Positions 12,322 through 23,299 of a stretch of 64,000 bases of DNA are shown here, one piece after another (the first letter of the stretch is position 1; each line of letters starts with the position of its first letter). The notes below the pieces were generated by a model. The model was not told the DNA's origin and did no database searches. It saw nothing but the letters and a program-made list of their open reading frames with translations. Origin of the DNA: Neurospora tetrasperma FGSC 2508 (lineage: Eukaryota > Ascomycota > Sordariomycetes > Sordariales > Sordariaceae); contig NW_009799102.1 of assembly GCF_000213175.1 (NCBI RefSeq), forward strand, positions 4,000,095 to 4,064,094. The letters run 5' to 3'. The translations under genes were made by a program, and so were the position numbers.

Positions 12322-15300
12322 GCTGTTTGCATCAACCTACCAGGCGTTTGGAGTCTTTTTATCTCTGATTAATTTCTTATTCCTCTTCTTCTTTTCTCTT
12401 TGTTTTTTTTTCTTTTTCTTTTATTACTTTTTGGTGCTGCTGTTTTGCTTTTACTTTTCACGCAGCAATTTGTTTCATTATCGCAACATACCCCTTTTCT
12501 ATATCACGACCGTCGGCGGCGCACTCAACGTGCTATGCTTCCAACAGGCTTTTTTTGGCTGGCATGGCTTTTGCTTATCTCTTTTGTCCACTGCAATACT
12601 GCATCCTATCATCTGGGGCGTTTGGAGGCTTCATACCTTATCTAATGTGTGAGATCAGTCGAGAGCGAGAGACAGAGCTGGGTCTCCATAACGAAGACCA
12701 TGTATTAATCACAAGTACTGTAACACACCTGGTGCAGCCGCGGGCGATCATATACCCGGGAGGCAACAGATCCACAGATGGGAGTTGTATGGATGGGAAA
12801 GGGCGCCCTAATGGGAAGGAGGGGCACGCTTGTGCCGGCTCGGCTAGGAGGGGAAGGAAAAGCAAAGGGAAACTTAAACTAACAAAGGAAAAAGCAATTT
12901 TCCAAATGAGTATAATGTTACCAACTAAAGTCGAAACCGATTGGCCACTTTGTCACCTTGAATTTCTTCTGTTTCAATGAACGTCGGAGATTGCTTTGCA
13001 GTCCCTCTGCTGTGTGTAGTTCCACTCTTTCCCAAAAACCCGGGAGTTCCTTGCAAGTAAGTAACAACGGGAAGGAAGGAACAACCAATGGCTAAACAAC
13101 CAAACGTCGTACGATCAAGGCGACGTACGACGGGGGGGGGGCAAACAACCAGCTATCAAAAACCACTACACTACACGTAAAAACCCTGTGTCTCAGATTC
13201 AGTCTCTCAACACCGACTGGGCAACTGCAAGGCACACGGCACCCCGCAATTTTTCAATATCTGCCCGAGACAAGATTCTTTGGGAGGGGGGGGGTGCTGC
13301 CCCGTTACTTACCGGTAATGGGTTGATGTAGCAGTCACTGAGCGAGAGAATGTCGAGACTCGAACCGTCTCGGCCGGGTAATAGGTGTTGCCGTTCGTAA
13401 CTTATGAGTGGCCATTCGCCGTCAATAATGGGTACCTATTTTGGCCCGTTACGTCGGGCCGCTTCAGGCTCGGCACTGTACCTACCTCTAGTAGGCAGTA
13501 TTAGTGGTACTAGCTTAGGTCAATGGTAGTGTAGTCGGGAGGCAGATAGGTAGGTAACTGAAGGTAGTCCCCTCAAGCTTTGAAGTATGTCTCTATCTCT
13601 AGTGTACTTGGTATACTACACACCTACGTGCTATGTAGGCCTTGTGAGCTTGTAAGCTTGTGGAACTTATTGTCAGCTTGTGGAGTTTCCAGTTGGGTGG
13701 TCGTCAGCCCAGAAGTAATAGCGCCAGGAGAAGAAGAAGAAGACATGGAAGAGTACACTTTAGAGGCGGGTTTCGTCCAATCGGTCGTCATCATTTTCTA
13801 GCGGCTTAAGTTCACTAGAGGGTACAGTAGTCTACACTTAGTTTCTTACTCGTCGGCTCCCCGGCTCCCTGGCTCCCCGGCTTTCTGGGTCCTTACCTAG
13901 TGACCGGAGGACTCAACTAGAGGACATCCCCACCTAAGTAATCTAGAGGGTACATTTACTAGTATGCGTAGTGTAGAGGTAGTAGGTATATAGTGTAGTG
14001 TAATTTTGAAGCAAGTATCCATACGTAGAAAAAGGAAAATAAGAGGCAAACTAGTGTACACTACTGCGAACATAGAGGAGGGGTCCAACCATATCCTTGG
14101 GTACGTCTCCATACCTCACTTTGCTTTTTTTTTTGGGTAGCCGTTTTTTGCTTTTTACTTTGCTTCTTTTTTTCGGTTCTCTTCTCGGTTCTCTCCTTAC
14201 GGCGATAGTACCTACATCAATTAAACCTAGGAAGCCGAGCAAAAGCTACCTACTGCGGGTAAGAGATTGGAGTGAGATCTCAACTTAAACCACCAAAGGG
14301 TGTCAAGGTGAAGTTTGCGTACCTCCAGACTTACAAAACTGCCAAGAAAGACGAAATGGGGCCAAGCGGCCCTATAAGGTTGACTGGGCTTGGGTTCCAT
14401 ACCTAATGAGAGGTAGAGATCTATAGTGTAGTGTAGGTAGGTTCCGATAGCGAGCTGAGATGAGGGACTTGGGGGGTTTGGTGGCGATGAACATGTGAAT
14501 GGGGGATGTTTTTCTTTTCTTTTCTTTCCCCTCGAGGTAGATAGGTAGGTACCTACCAGGTACGTAGTGAGGTAGTGCGCGTCGCAAGAAGAGAATAATC
14601 CCAATTCCGAACTTTGCTGGTAAACAAGAGCAATAGCATCAACCTTGTCACTAAAATGTATGTATGGCTTCATGTTGCTTAAAGGAGGTACGGATATGGT
14701 TTTCTGTGACGAGTTTGTTGAAAATGTAAAAGGCTACTAGAGTAGGTCATCATGCATAAGTCGCTTGTTCTTTCTCACTTTCTTCCTACCTTAGGTAGGT
14801 ACACATAGAGGTACTTCGGTGATAAGCTACCTCTAACCGACCAACGCATCTGATAGGTCCAGTTCACCACACCAAGCCCAATCGTGAACCTGTGATTGAT
14901 GTTTTGCTTTTTCACTAAGTACAGCGAACAGGCAGGTTAACGTACCCGCAAATCACGGGTCCAATTCCATCACCGGCCATAGGTCCAATGAGTAGAGGTA
15001 CCTATTCTATCACTTACCGCCTTTCTGCGAAACTTGACACTTTTCTGGTCAATCTTGCGAATGATGGAACAACTGAAGCTTTACCCAGAAAGATATTAAT
15101 TTTCCATTCCTGAGATGCATCTTGAGGCTGTCTATCAATTGTCAACTGGGTCTGATCACAGCAGAGATCTTGTCCTACCACATTTACCCCATACTTCTAA
15201 TCGATGTTCAAAGACATTCCCGCTGCTGTTGCTGTGTGGGTGTGGGTACACAATAAGCCACCTGTCAGAGGAACGGAATCGCCTCCTCAGATGGATCAGT

Positions 15301-18129
15301 AGGTAGGGCCACCCGGATGGATGTTGCAGGTACCCGCGCCGCGACTGTTTTTTGTCCTGGACCTGCATAATCGGTCATTCCAGTCGTCATGGTGGTGGTA
15401 CGGGTAGTGGTTGCAACCTTTTTACATTGCGACCAGTTCATCACTTACATTGATACTCTGGACAGAACGAACCCCTCGTTCGATGAAGGGAAAACAGCTG
15501 TGTCTGTTGTGTGCCTGGTGGGTTTGCCGAGGAGGGGTACTGGAGAGTTGAAAGTGGCAATGGTGTATAGCTACCTACACTGCACCACAAACTGGAAGTG
15601 AGTCAAACCTCGATTGACTTTGTTCGTCCTTTTGGGAAAGCCATCTTTGCCGATCTGTATGCCGCATTCCGGCTTCATGTGCGAATTGCGGAAGAGGTAA
15701 GTTCATGCAGTTCTGAAACCTTTAGATTGTCCACATATCGTTCATCTAAGAGCCCTTTGAGTTACAGGGTCCAGTGATCTTCCACACGCAGTAGTTTTAT
15801 GCATGGGAAATGATAAACAGTCAAAAGCCGCCGAAAGGGGTTCTGTTGTTATGCATTGATGGCGATAGATGGCATGAGAAGGATCATCATTCTTGGCGAG
15901 GACTCGGTGATATCCAAGATCAGGAACATGGAAACTGACAGGTCGCCGGTGCGGATGCCAGTGATTTGCAGGCTGGTAGTCGAGAGGAGCCCATAGGAGG
16001 AGGAGGGGAATGCAAATTCCGATACTTGCCAGCCGAGAGCAAAGCTGAGAGAGGAGGGGTCCTCTTTCCCCGGACTCTCGTCGTTTCTTCTTCCATCCAT
16101 CCATCATGCCATCAGTTTCCCACAGAGTTGATCGCCGATCATATCCATGGTAGGACCCCGAATTATTTTCTACGTGTTACTTTTTGCGCTTGCCCTGTTA
16201 GCTGTAGGTTACCTCTAGATAACTCTGATACCAACACGAGGAAGCTATTTTACCAACAGATGCAGCAAGTGTTATTACCCGACTTGGCGACAAACGAGAT
16301 AGAAGTGTTATTTCTCCATCTGCACGACAACGCCCCGGTGAGCTTGTATAACATGGGTTTCGGGCTGCACTGTACGGTGCCGCTGGCCGGTCGAACATGC
16401 GGCGTGGCCGGCTCCTACGACGGTTAGGTAGATGACTGAGTACAAGTTGGCAGTTGGTAGCATTTGAGGAACGAAGAACGAGAAAACGAAGAAACAGATG
16501 GACGGGTACAACCAACCAACCAACAAGGCAGGTTTCGCCTCGGGTAGAGTAGCAATCTGGACCGAACGGAAGGCTCCGCTCTCACGGGGTCTAGAGTAGT
16601 ATGGATCGTCACTGGGCTGGGATTCTCTAGTGAAAGGCCTCGCTCGAGGTCGTAACTGAACTGGGTCGCACAGCGCTTGGTACGTTCCAGTGACCCGGTT
16701 CTTGGTTTTTGGTGTGTAGGTACTCAACGGATGGAGTACATAACGACGGGGTCCGTCGGATGATGACCTCCAAGGATGAGTAACCGTCAAGGATGGCGTG
16801 TGTGACGGGACCAACACCGACCCTCGTGAGGCTGGCCACTCATAACGCAGAAAAGAGGCATCGTATCATGGTGTACACTACCATACTGTGTAATGTAGAG
16901 ATATCCATCACCATCCTGGTTTTGATCGCCCACCATCTTCTCTTGGCATTTTCCCACTTGGGAGACTTACCCTGGAGGTGAATTCTGAATCGTGGTTGGC
17001 TAGAAAAACGAGCAGGCCGGATACGGCACTACCATACATACGCAGTATAACCAAAGATGGAGGGTGTGACGAGGCGTGCGAGGCGTGAGGAAGCTGGCTT
17101 AGTACTACTGTAGTAGCGGAAGATGGTGGTGACAGCCTGTCAAGATGGAAAACAGAATGTCAAGTGAGGGGTAACACAGACACGGGTGCTCCCAGAGCCA
17201 CACGGTCATGTGTTTTCTCTCTCTTTCGCTCCGCTTAGTTGAGGTTCACGTCGGTTCGGGTAGGTGGCCCGGAGCAGTGTTGTTGCAGTGAGTGGTGATG
17301 GAGGGGCAGTTGCCGTATTGGTTGTTTGGGGCTTGGTGGCTTGAAAACATTCCACTTGGCAGATGGAGGGGTTAATTGTTAGGGTGTGTTGGGGTGGAAG
17401 GAACGCTGAGCATCGACCGTGGCTTGTCGCTTGAATTTCTGCGGCGACATCCATCTACCTCTACCTAACAATTTATCTGACGGCAGGAGCTCCTCCGTGA
17501 AGATTTTAAGTCAGGGGCAGCTATGGACCTCTAGAAGCTTCAGTTTGCTTATCTGTGTTGACCACTGTGGAAGGAGTGGTGGTGATGCTGACAGTAAATG
17601 CAAGTTTGGTGTCGCTTAACAACGGCTCACGGGAAGCCAAGCAGGCGCACAGCAGGTAGACAGTAGTGGCTGTTAGTGCAAGTATACAGCTCTCAGTGAA
17701 ACTCTAACAGCTTTCGCCGCGTGTAATGGATGGGATGAACTGCTCCTGCTTGGCCATCTTGTGCATCGTGGAAGGTGCAATAGGGCGCATAGATTCTGGT
17801 GTGCAGTAGAGGTATTTAACCGTGGGTCACGGTAGTAAACCGTTAGTTAGCCTGATCAACCAACCAACACCTTTGCCCACCACCACGAACCAAGTGCAGC
17901 AGCATCCCAGACCACGGATTGCAATCGCCTCATTCACCCTTCCCTCACCACCATCACCACCAACATCGCCGGTAGCCACCAATAACGTGACTCATGCTGT
18001 CCAGTATCTCCCGCCTCCCGGAAATGGCACAACATCTCCTTTTCCGGAAATCCATCAATCCTACGACTTGCTACTCCCGGGAAGTACATTGAATTAATAT
18101 TGACATCCCATCCATCAACAGCAGTCAAT
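12322..18129. other. Long non-coding region (5.8 kb) with simple-sequence motifs
   Basis: Nothing convincingly coding is visible; all open frames are short, overlap on both strands and lack family signatures or clean splice pairs. The first 300 bases are T-rich and probably the 3' untranslated region of the zinc-finger gene. Scattered TAGGTA/TACCTA motifs occur, for example near 13485-13560, 14530-14570 and 14790-14820. There are G runs at 13130 and 13290, a perfect 6-bp-stem hairpin near 13353-13371, a second TAGTGTACACTA palindrome at 14052-14063, and T-rich tracts near 14125-14185. The last several hundred bases probably hold the promoter and leader of the F-box gene. Confidence 0.5.
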
Positions 18130-21100
18130 ATGCCGGAAACAAGCCTGCCGTCATACCAGGAGGCTACCAGGACGCTGGACTGGCTGGAGCTGGTTGGCCC
18201 CTCCATCTCGATTCGGGACTATGCCCGACTCTGCCGTGTGTCGAGGCACTTTTGCGATTATTTCCTCCCCAGGCTCTGGACCGATCCGTTTGCCATGTGC
18301 TACGCCCTCGACGAGCCAACTGACAGGCTGGATGGGCGAATCCCGAGAACCGAGCTGTTCACGCAAACCGTTCCTAATGCCCGTTTGAGCACCCGTTCCC
18401 TGGTTTTCGCCTTCACTCCACGCATCAGGGACTGGCCATCCGTGCTCGACCGTTACGTGCTCTCCTCCTGGCTCCCCAACGTGCGCTGTATGACCCTGAT
18501 TGACTGTCCTCCCCCAAGTGATCACGAACGTACAATCCAGTTCACGGCTAGCCAGTTTCCAACCCAACCGTATGTCGTGGCTGCCGCCAGGTGTTCTAAG
18601 CTGCGAGTACAATTGCATGACCCAGAACAATTCCGGGAAGTCGTCTACCTTGATGACTCTCGCGTTTATGATCAATATGGACGCGCCCTGCCGATCTTCA
18701 AGAGTATGCACAACTTACGCATCCTGAGGGCGACAGGCCACAATATGGGAGACTCGCACGCTACACAAATCTTGGACAAACTTTGGCAGTGGTTATGGAG
18801 TCTTGATCTGTCCAACAACCGCTTGTCCGATCGCTGTCTCCAAGCTGTCGCCAGGCATGGCTTCTGGGGTTCTCGGCGGCTCGGGAGACGTCAGGATGAC
18901 GGATCATGCTCATGTGCTGGCCGCGGCCATCGTCACGAACTGGAGGGTTCTGTATGCTCGAGCAAGATGGGTCTCTTCATTCACGAAACACCCTGGACCG
19001 AGGACTTGCGTTTGTATCATGCCCGGAGGTATCATGAGGACAGCCCCGAATATGTATTCAGGGCAAACCCGTTCGACACTATCCCAGAGTATGAAAAAGT
19101 AAGAAAGAGAGCCTTCGATGACTCGCTTGATGCTGTCATCAAAGCCATCTGCTTGGAGAAGGATATCTCGTCGATTCGCCGTCTCGAAATATGTCAACGT
19201 CCCCTTTGGGGTGTCACTCATCTCTACCTCAATCAGAATCCTATGATCACAGCCAAAGGCTTCAAGTTATTAATGGAGCTTGGGCTCGAGCAGCTGCAGC
19301 GGTTTGAGTGCGACTCGATGCTGTGTATGACTGAAGCCGACATGTCTCAATTCAACGAGTACTACCATGACTCCAGGGCCGTACCATCATCCGTGTCTGG
19401 CTGCAAGACCCAGGCTCTAGCCGGAATTTTGGGTCTCTCTCATCTGTTCCGCCCTGTCTTTTCTAACCTGCAGATATTACGTATCCATCACTCCTTGGTC
19501 ACAAATCTACCCTCACTGGTGGGATTCGATGATCTATCTGCCCTGGAGAAGATATGGTTCGCCGAAACCTTCCTCCTCCCTCGAGCCGACCTAGTCTTTC
19601 CCAACCCCTTTCATCCAGACATGAACCCTTGGCTGAGTTCCCTGACCTTGACGCACATCCCACGGTACTCTACCGGGCCTTTGATTGAGCGACTCAAGGG
19701 ATTGTTGAAAGCTGCATGGTTTCAGGAACAGACAATCGCCAAGCTGAGGGCAGAGTATCGCCGTGTCCAATCACGTCATCCACCCCCACTGCTTACCGGA
19801 CTGCGCAAGATCTTTCTCGAGTTTGATGTGGACCTGCGTGAAAAGCAAGGGAAGGACCATACGGGAACTGCTGGATTGGAGGGTTTTGATGCTGAAGCTT
19901 TGCTCAATAGCGGTGCTACTGAGGAGTTCAACACATTTGGGGGATTTACTTGCAGCAGCAACAGCAACGGCACAAGCGGCCCATCAACTTCGTCCGCTGT
20001 GAGACACGTCAATGCCAACAACAACGGTACGACAAGGTCCTGGCGGCAACAACCGCAACACGGCTCAGAATTGGACCGACTAGGCACCGAGACACCATGG
20101 GTCCGAGCGGTGCTACAGTCCCGACACCAGAAATGGCCACAGGAAGTTGAACGACGGGCGCATGAAAACCTTGATTGGAATCAGCCGATCTACGTGACAT
20201 CCATCTCCAAGGCGGCGTCTGGGAAGACCAATGTATTCGTTGGGTATCATCATGAAGGTCACAACCAACCGGTGCTCAACAACAACGACGGCGCGTCCTC
20301 GTCTAAGCTGGCATCACCATCAGTTCAGAATCTGTACGATCCATGGCAATCCCCCTACCTTTCACAAGAACAAGCCCGAGAACCACAAGCGCTTTCTCCA
20401 TTATCAGAAAGGATACAGAGACGAGCCAACTCCCTACTCCCCCAACCACCCGCCTACACGGCTTGGCCCATTCCCCCATCCACCCCATTACCGCCACCAG
20501 CAGAAACTCCAGACCTACTAACCCCCGTTCCCCCCTGTTACACCTCCTTCCCCTTCTTCCTCTCCCCCCAAGAGAAGCAAGCCTCCATCAGCACTTACAA
20601 TCTCCTCATTTCCCGCGTGTTGTGGTTGCATCCGAACAGCGTCCGTGACCCTGGCGATAGGGCGGATCCCTCAGCTGCTGGTCATGCTGGTCCTGCTGGG
20701 TCCCCTACTGCTGGCCTCGATGCTTCCAGTAGTTTCAATGCCTCCAGCATGTTTGATGCTTATGAAGGTCCTCGTGGTCCCGGTGATATTGAGCGAGATA
20801 ATGAGCTACTACGAGTCTTTGGTCCCATCATGGCTGCAACACCGAGTATGGTGAGGGCAGGGGTGCCAACACAGTCTCTTCCGCGGGCAGCGGGTGAAGG
20901 GGGTGAAATGCGTCGTGAACGATTATATCGACCTGATCATATCGTACGGCGGCAGATGGAACAAGATGTGCGTCAAGCTGCGGAAAGTCGAGCGAGGGCA
21001 GCGGCGGCGGCGAGAGAAGGAGTAGGAGCAGGATGCTATGTATTCTGGTCAGCTTGGAAAGCCGGTCTTTTCGGGGATGTTGTCTTTCCGAGTTTTCCGG

Positions 21101-21597
21101 TTTCTTCGTCTACGTCTTCTGTTTCTCGGGATGGGTACGGTGGGTTGAACGGTCACGGTGAAAGTCAGGACACTGGGGATTTCTCTGGCGGGAGAATGGC
21201 TGGTGGTGATGGTGTTGGTGGACAAGACAGCGAGGCAAACACTAGCAACGCAGCAAAGCCAGAGAGAGAAAACAGCGCAAGCAAGCGAAATCTCTTGAGA
21301 AAAGACATGCGCCGTCCTACGCAGGAGGAACTGGGGCAGATGAAGGATGTGATTGAGGAGCTCAAGAAGTTTAGGCGTTTGACTGGTGGTGGAGGCAGTA
21401 GTAAGAGTCATTGTTCCAAGGACAAGGGGAAGGGAAAACAAAAGGCCATGGCCGTGACTGCGGATGATAGGTCTCCTGGTGGAAATTATCAAGAGGGTGA
21501 TGAGCAAGATGAAGACAGCAAATGGGCAGGTAAACATTGGATGGGTGAGTTGAAAGTTATTAGGAAACAACCGGAACCGGAGGGAGGGGGCTTTTAG
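18130..21597 (+). CDS. F-box-like / leucine-rich-repeat protein
   Basis: Single open frame of 1155 residues from the ATG at 18130; the frame is open slightly further upstream but only from a TTG. Residues about 15-60 look like an F-box, with a leucine-rich helix, an RVSRHF-type segment and LW at its end. Leucine-rich-repeat-like units follow, for example LWSLDLSNNRLSDRCL near residue 224 and VTHLYLNQNPMITAKGFKLL near 362. If the F-box is real, the protein would bind Skp1 and present a substrate to an SCF ubiquitin ligase. The C-terminal half (from about residue 600) is low in complexity, rich in Ser, Pro, Gln and Ala, and ends in a basic segment. No introns were needed. Between about 18850 and 18965 another frame reads more like protein (see findings). 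No specific substrate or orthologue recognised. Confidence 0.72.
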   Translation: MPETSLPSYQEATRTLDWLELVGPSISIRDYARLCRVSRHFCDYFLPRLWTDPFAMCYALDEPTDRLDGRIPRTELFTQTVPNARLSTRSLVFAFTPRIRDWPSVLDRYVLSSWLPNVRCMTLIDCPPPSDHERTIQFTASQFPTQPYVVAAARCSKLRVQLHDPEQFREVVYLDDSRVYDQYGRALPIFKSMHNLRILRATGHNMGDSHATQILDKLWQWLWSLDLSNNRLSDRCLQAVARHGFWGSRRLGRRQDDGSCSCAGRGHRHELEGSVCSSKMGLFIHETPWTEDLRLYHARRYHEDSPEYVFRANPFDTIPEYEKVRKRAFDDSLDAVIKAICLEKDISSIRRLEICQRPLWGVTHLYLNQNPMITAKGFKLLMELGLEQLQRFECDSMLCMTEADMSQFNEYYHDSRAVPSSVSGCKTQALAGILGLSHLFRPVFSNLQILRIHHSLVTNLPSLVGFDDLSALEKIWFAETFLLPRADLVFPNPFHPDMNPWLSSLTLTHIPRYSTGPLIERLKGLLKAAWFQEQTIAKLRAEYRRVQSRHPPPLLTGLRKIFLEFDVDLREKQGKDHTGTAGLEGFDAEALLNSGATEEFNTFGGFTCSSNSNGTSGPSTSSAVRHVNANNNGTTRSWRQQPQHGSELDRLGTETPWVRAVLQSRHQKWPQEVERRAHENLDWNQPIYVTSISKAASGKTNVFVGYHHEGHNQPVLNNNDGASSSKLASPSVQNLYDPWQSPYLSQEQAREPQALSPLSERIQRRANSLLPQPPAYTAWPIPPSTPLPPPAETPDLLTPVPPCYTSFPFFLSPQEKQASISTYNLLISRVLWLHPNSVRDPGDRADPSAAGHAGPAGSPTAGLDASSSFNASSMFDAYEGPRGPGDIERDNELLRVFGPIMAATPSMVRAGVPTQSLPRAAGEGGEMRRERLYRPDHIVRRQMEQDVRQAAESRARAAAAAREGVGAGCYVFWSAWKAGLFGDVVFPSFPVSSSTSSVSRDGYGGLNGHGESQDTGDFSGGRMAGGDGVGGQDSEANTSNAAKPERENSASKRNLLRKDMRRPTQEELGQMKDVIEELKKFRRLTGGGGSSKSHCSKDKGKGKQKAMAVTADDRSPGGNYQEGDEQDEDSKWAGKHWMGELKVIRKQPEPEGGGF

Positions 21598-21672
21598 GGG
21601 AGGGACCTCTAGATTTGTCCAGATGCCTAGAGATCGATTGGATGGATACCTATACCAGAAAATAGCGAGTGT

Positions 21673-21699
21673 AAGAGAGAGAGAGAGAGAGAGAGAGAG
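21673..21699. repeat. (GA)n microsatellite
   Basis: About 13 uninterrupted AG units just downstream of the F-box gene, probably within its 3' untranslated region. Confidence 0.9.
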
Positions 21700-22635
21700 C
21701 GGAATGGTTATAAAGTAAGGATAGATGGACGGTACACATGTATTTAGAATGTTAGAACTAGTAGCAGCAGCAGCAGCAGCGTAGTAGTCTAGAAGTATGG
21801 TTAAATTTGCATGATTGTCTGTTTTTCCAATATCTGTTTCCATCAATACCACTTCTCTAGGTACCTGTTGTACAGGCACCTAAGCTCCATGTCGCTTGGC
21901 CAAAGGCCTGTCTACCCCTGGTGTTGTGCTATAGGTGGATGGGATGGATGGAATTTAGTTAAAGCGATGAAGGTGATCAAAGAGATAGATAGGTAGATGC
22001 TCTAGTAGAGACTTTCGTGTCTAGTGTCCAGTGTTCAGTGTCTACTGTCCCTACTTAGGTACTCTCGGGATGACTTACTCGATACATCATTTGAACCAAC
22101 CCTTCCGCTACTTCTTCACTTCATTCACTTCAGTTACCACATCAACTGGCCAATACATGCATGCACTGTCGATAGTAGGTGCCTTACTCTGTACTTGTCT
22201 AATTACTCCAATCACCATCCATCCATCCATCTATCCATCCTCCGCCCCTATGTTCATCATCGAACCCCTAAACTTGACTACCCAAGGTAGGTAGGTAGTA
22301 GTTAGGTAGGTTATGTACGGAACCAACAAACACACGGACACTTAACGGCTTCTTCTATCCCTCCAGTGATTACCTAACAAACCTCACACGACTCCAGTAC
22401 CCCCCTACCTTTATTATTCATCTACCTAGGGTAGGTATTCTACGGATCCGTCACCCATTTTAGGTAGTTGAATGAATTCATTAGGTAGGTAGAGGTACAC
22501 TTCTAGGTTTCCAGCTTCTAGGTTTCCTGAGGTTTCCAGGTTGATATAGGCTGATAGGTAGGGTTACAGGTTGATACCTCAGAGGTAGGTAGGCTGGTAT
22601 ATCTGGCGGGACATGGTATGTCTCGAAAAGATCTT

Positions 22636-22815
22636 GTAGAGCCGAGTACAGAGCTGAGTACAGTGTATAGAGTGCAGCGCAGAGTGTAGATTTAGAGTGC
22701 AGTGTATAGAGTGCAGTGTATAGAGTGCAGTGTATAGAGTGCAGTGTATAGAGTGCAGCGCAGAGTGTAGATTTAGAGTGCAGAGCATAGAGTGCAGAGC
22801 TAGAGTGTAGCGCAT
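22636..22815. repeat. Minisatellite with GAGTGCAGTGTATA-type units
   Basis: Tandem, partly degenerate units built on TAGAGTGCAGTGTA, about 16 bp, with several variants (GCGCAGAGTGTAGATT). A 32-bp composite unit recurs at about 22672-22703 and again at about 22757-22788, indicating a higher-order duplication. Confidence 0.85.
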
Positions 22816-22850
22816 GGAGTGTTGATATCGGAATATCTTCAATGCAGATA

Positions 22851-22885
22851 TAGGTAGGTAGGTAGGTAGGTAGGTAGGTAGGTAG
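22851..22885. repeat. (GGTA)n microsatellite
   Basis: Nearly nine consecutive TAGG units. The same tetranucleotide is scattered in short runs throughout the gene-poor interval. It is not the telomeric TTAGGG repeat. Confidence 0.92.
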
Positions 22886-23299
22886 GGAAGTAGTGAATAA
22901 GCAACTAGGTAGGTAGGTAGCTGGTCTTGATTGCGGACGGTGTCAAGGGTAAATTGTATACAAGTAGCTAGCTAGCAATGAAGTCTTGTTCATTCGTCAA
23001 TGGTAAACGGTAGGTGGTAGATGGTACTCTTTCATCTCCTTCTTATCTTTCTTTCTTCTTCTCTTCACCATTCTCCCTAACACAAACCACACTTCAAAAA
23101 CGATGAATTAACTATGTACAATTACAAGTTCCATAACACATACCATAACCACCATGTTGATATCATCCCTTTCCTTCCGAAGCTTCAGTTATTGATTCTT
23201 AATTCTATACATCCACATAAGGTAGGTACCATCGTATAACCCTCATCACTACATGCATGATCTTCTCTTCTCAAACCATCCACATTACCTCATTCAGTT

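Larger units (their letters stand above)
21598..23299. other. Convergent intergenic region with microsatellites and a minisatellite
   Basis: Lies between the 3' ends of the F-box gene (+) and the glycosyltransferase-like gene (-). I see no gene. It holds a GA tract (21673-21699), an AGC tract (about 21762-21780), ATCC repeats (about 22217-22240), a minisatellite (about 22636-22815) and a GGTA array (22851-22885), as well as dispersed TAGGTAGG motifs around 22270-22570. Confidence 0.6.

Noticed and set aside
13350-13375. tRNA-like TTCGA arm (GGTTCGAGTC on the - strand)
   Set aside because: The bases form a simple symmetric hairpin; the T-loop stem does not pair in the tRNA register and no acceptor or anticodon arm is present.
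22851-22885. Interstitial telomere repeat
   Set aside because: The unit is TAGG (GGTA), not the Neurospora TTAGGG telomere unit.
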